NCBI GenBank assembly: GCA_943788045.1
Contig: CALSOT010000007.1
Span: 62,001-126,000, forward strand
Source of the DNA: an uncultured Polaribacter sp.
GTDB taxonomy: Bacteria; Bacteroidota; Bacteroidia; Flavobacteriales; Flavobacteriaceae
DNA: 64,000 nucleotides
Direction of reading: 5' to 3'
Each line of letters starts with the position of its first letter. Position 1 is the stretch's first letter. Positions 63,923-64,000 of the stretch are shown here, piece after piece. Under the pieces are notes generated by a model, which was not told where the DNA came from, did no database searches, and saw only the letters and a program-made list of their open reading frames with translations. Both the position numbers and the translations under genes were made by a program.

Positions 63923-64000
63923 GTATAAAATTGATGTTTAAATTTAGACTAATTGATAAAAATCAATAAACAAACAATAATTGAACTCACCACCCCTAAA

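Noticed and set aside
1..64000. Insertion sequences
   Set aside because: No transposase or terminal inverted repeats with target duplications were recognised anywhere in the window.

Overview
This is a low-G+C window from a marine-type member of the Bacteroidota, most likely family Flavobacteriaceae. The grounds are several type IX secretion (T9SS) C-terminal sorting domains (YPNP...KxI/VK ends), a SusD-like protein, Bacteroidota-style -7 boxes (TAnnTTTG), absence of Shine-Dalgarno sequences, abundant S1 sulfatases and a Bacteroidota-type tyrosine-recombinase remnant. The genus cannot be named from the sequence alone.

Left part (1-21 kb): a xylan/xylose utilization locus. In order it holds a 5'-truncated sulfatase, a T9SS-sorted putative glycan-binding protein, a T9SS-sorted beta-helix protein, a GH10 xylanase lipoprotein, a GPH-type xyloside symporter, a GH43 xylosidase/arabinosidase and a GH11 xylanase. 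On the minus strand follow a CE1-like esterase lipoprotein, a transaldolase-like protein, xylose isomerase and xylulokinase. A second divergent unit has a full-length sulfatase, an atypical GH10 and a frameshifted large T9SS protein. The logic is extracellular cutting (GH10/GH11), deacylation and desulfation, uptake of xylo-oligosaccharides, then xylose -> xylulose -> xylulose-5-P. No SusC/SusD pair for this locus and no dedicated regulator lies inside the window.

Middle part (21-35.4 kb): a patchwork of one- to few-gene modules: an RND-type exporter with a frameshift, a T9SS/LRR gene remnant, an SSS symporter with its DUF4212 partner, a CE6-like acetylesterase, a third sulfatase, a cysteine-synthase-like enzyme, a T9SS/collagen-like pair and a SusD protein that unexpectedly ends in a T9SS sorting domain. 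The modules are separated by a ~44-bp direct repeat. Seven copies occur in the window, all in one orientation, near 21.2, 27.5, 29.0, 30.3, 33.3, 35.3 and 63.9 kb. Read on the minus strand the repeat resembles the 3' end of a tmRNA (ssrA) gene, and four copies have a terminator hairpin directly beside them. This looks like serial site-specific insertion.

Right part (35.3-63.9 kb): a ~28.6-kb accessory island between the last two copies of the repeat, with a decayed tyrosine recombinase just inside the left copy and an integrase-associated small gene just inside the right one. It holds a DMT transporter with a possible regulator, a helical-repeat protein, a KAP P-loop NTPase, zinc-ribbon genes, a PD-(D/E)XK nuclease, a Cas4-like/DUF2779 nuclease, a three-gene cassette with an ATP-dependent polynucleotide ligase, HNH proteins, many small acidic orphan proteins including YubB-like paralogues, and a minus-strand operon for a 1486-residue membrane-anchored STAND ATPase with a DUF481-type beta-barrel. 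The island has the look of a defence/repair island. The ligase-nuclease stretch and the STAND operon are the best candidates for undescribed systems.

A caution: many genes at 17.9-23.5, 30.6-31.6 and 43.7-50.2 kb are broken by single-base frameshifts, mostly consistent with one-base deletions. Some may be assembly errors; others (the recombinase remnant and the zinc-finger gene, both with in-frame stops) look like true decay.
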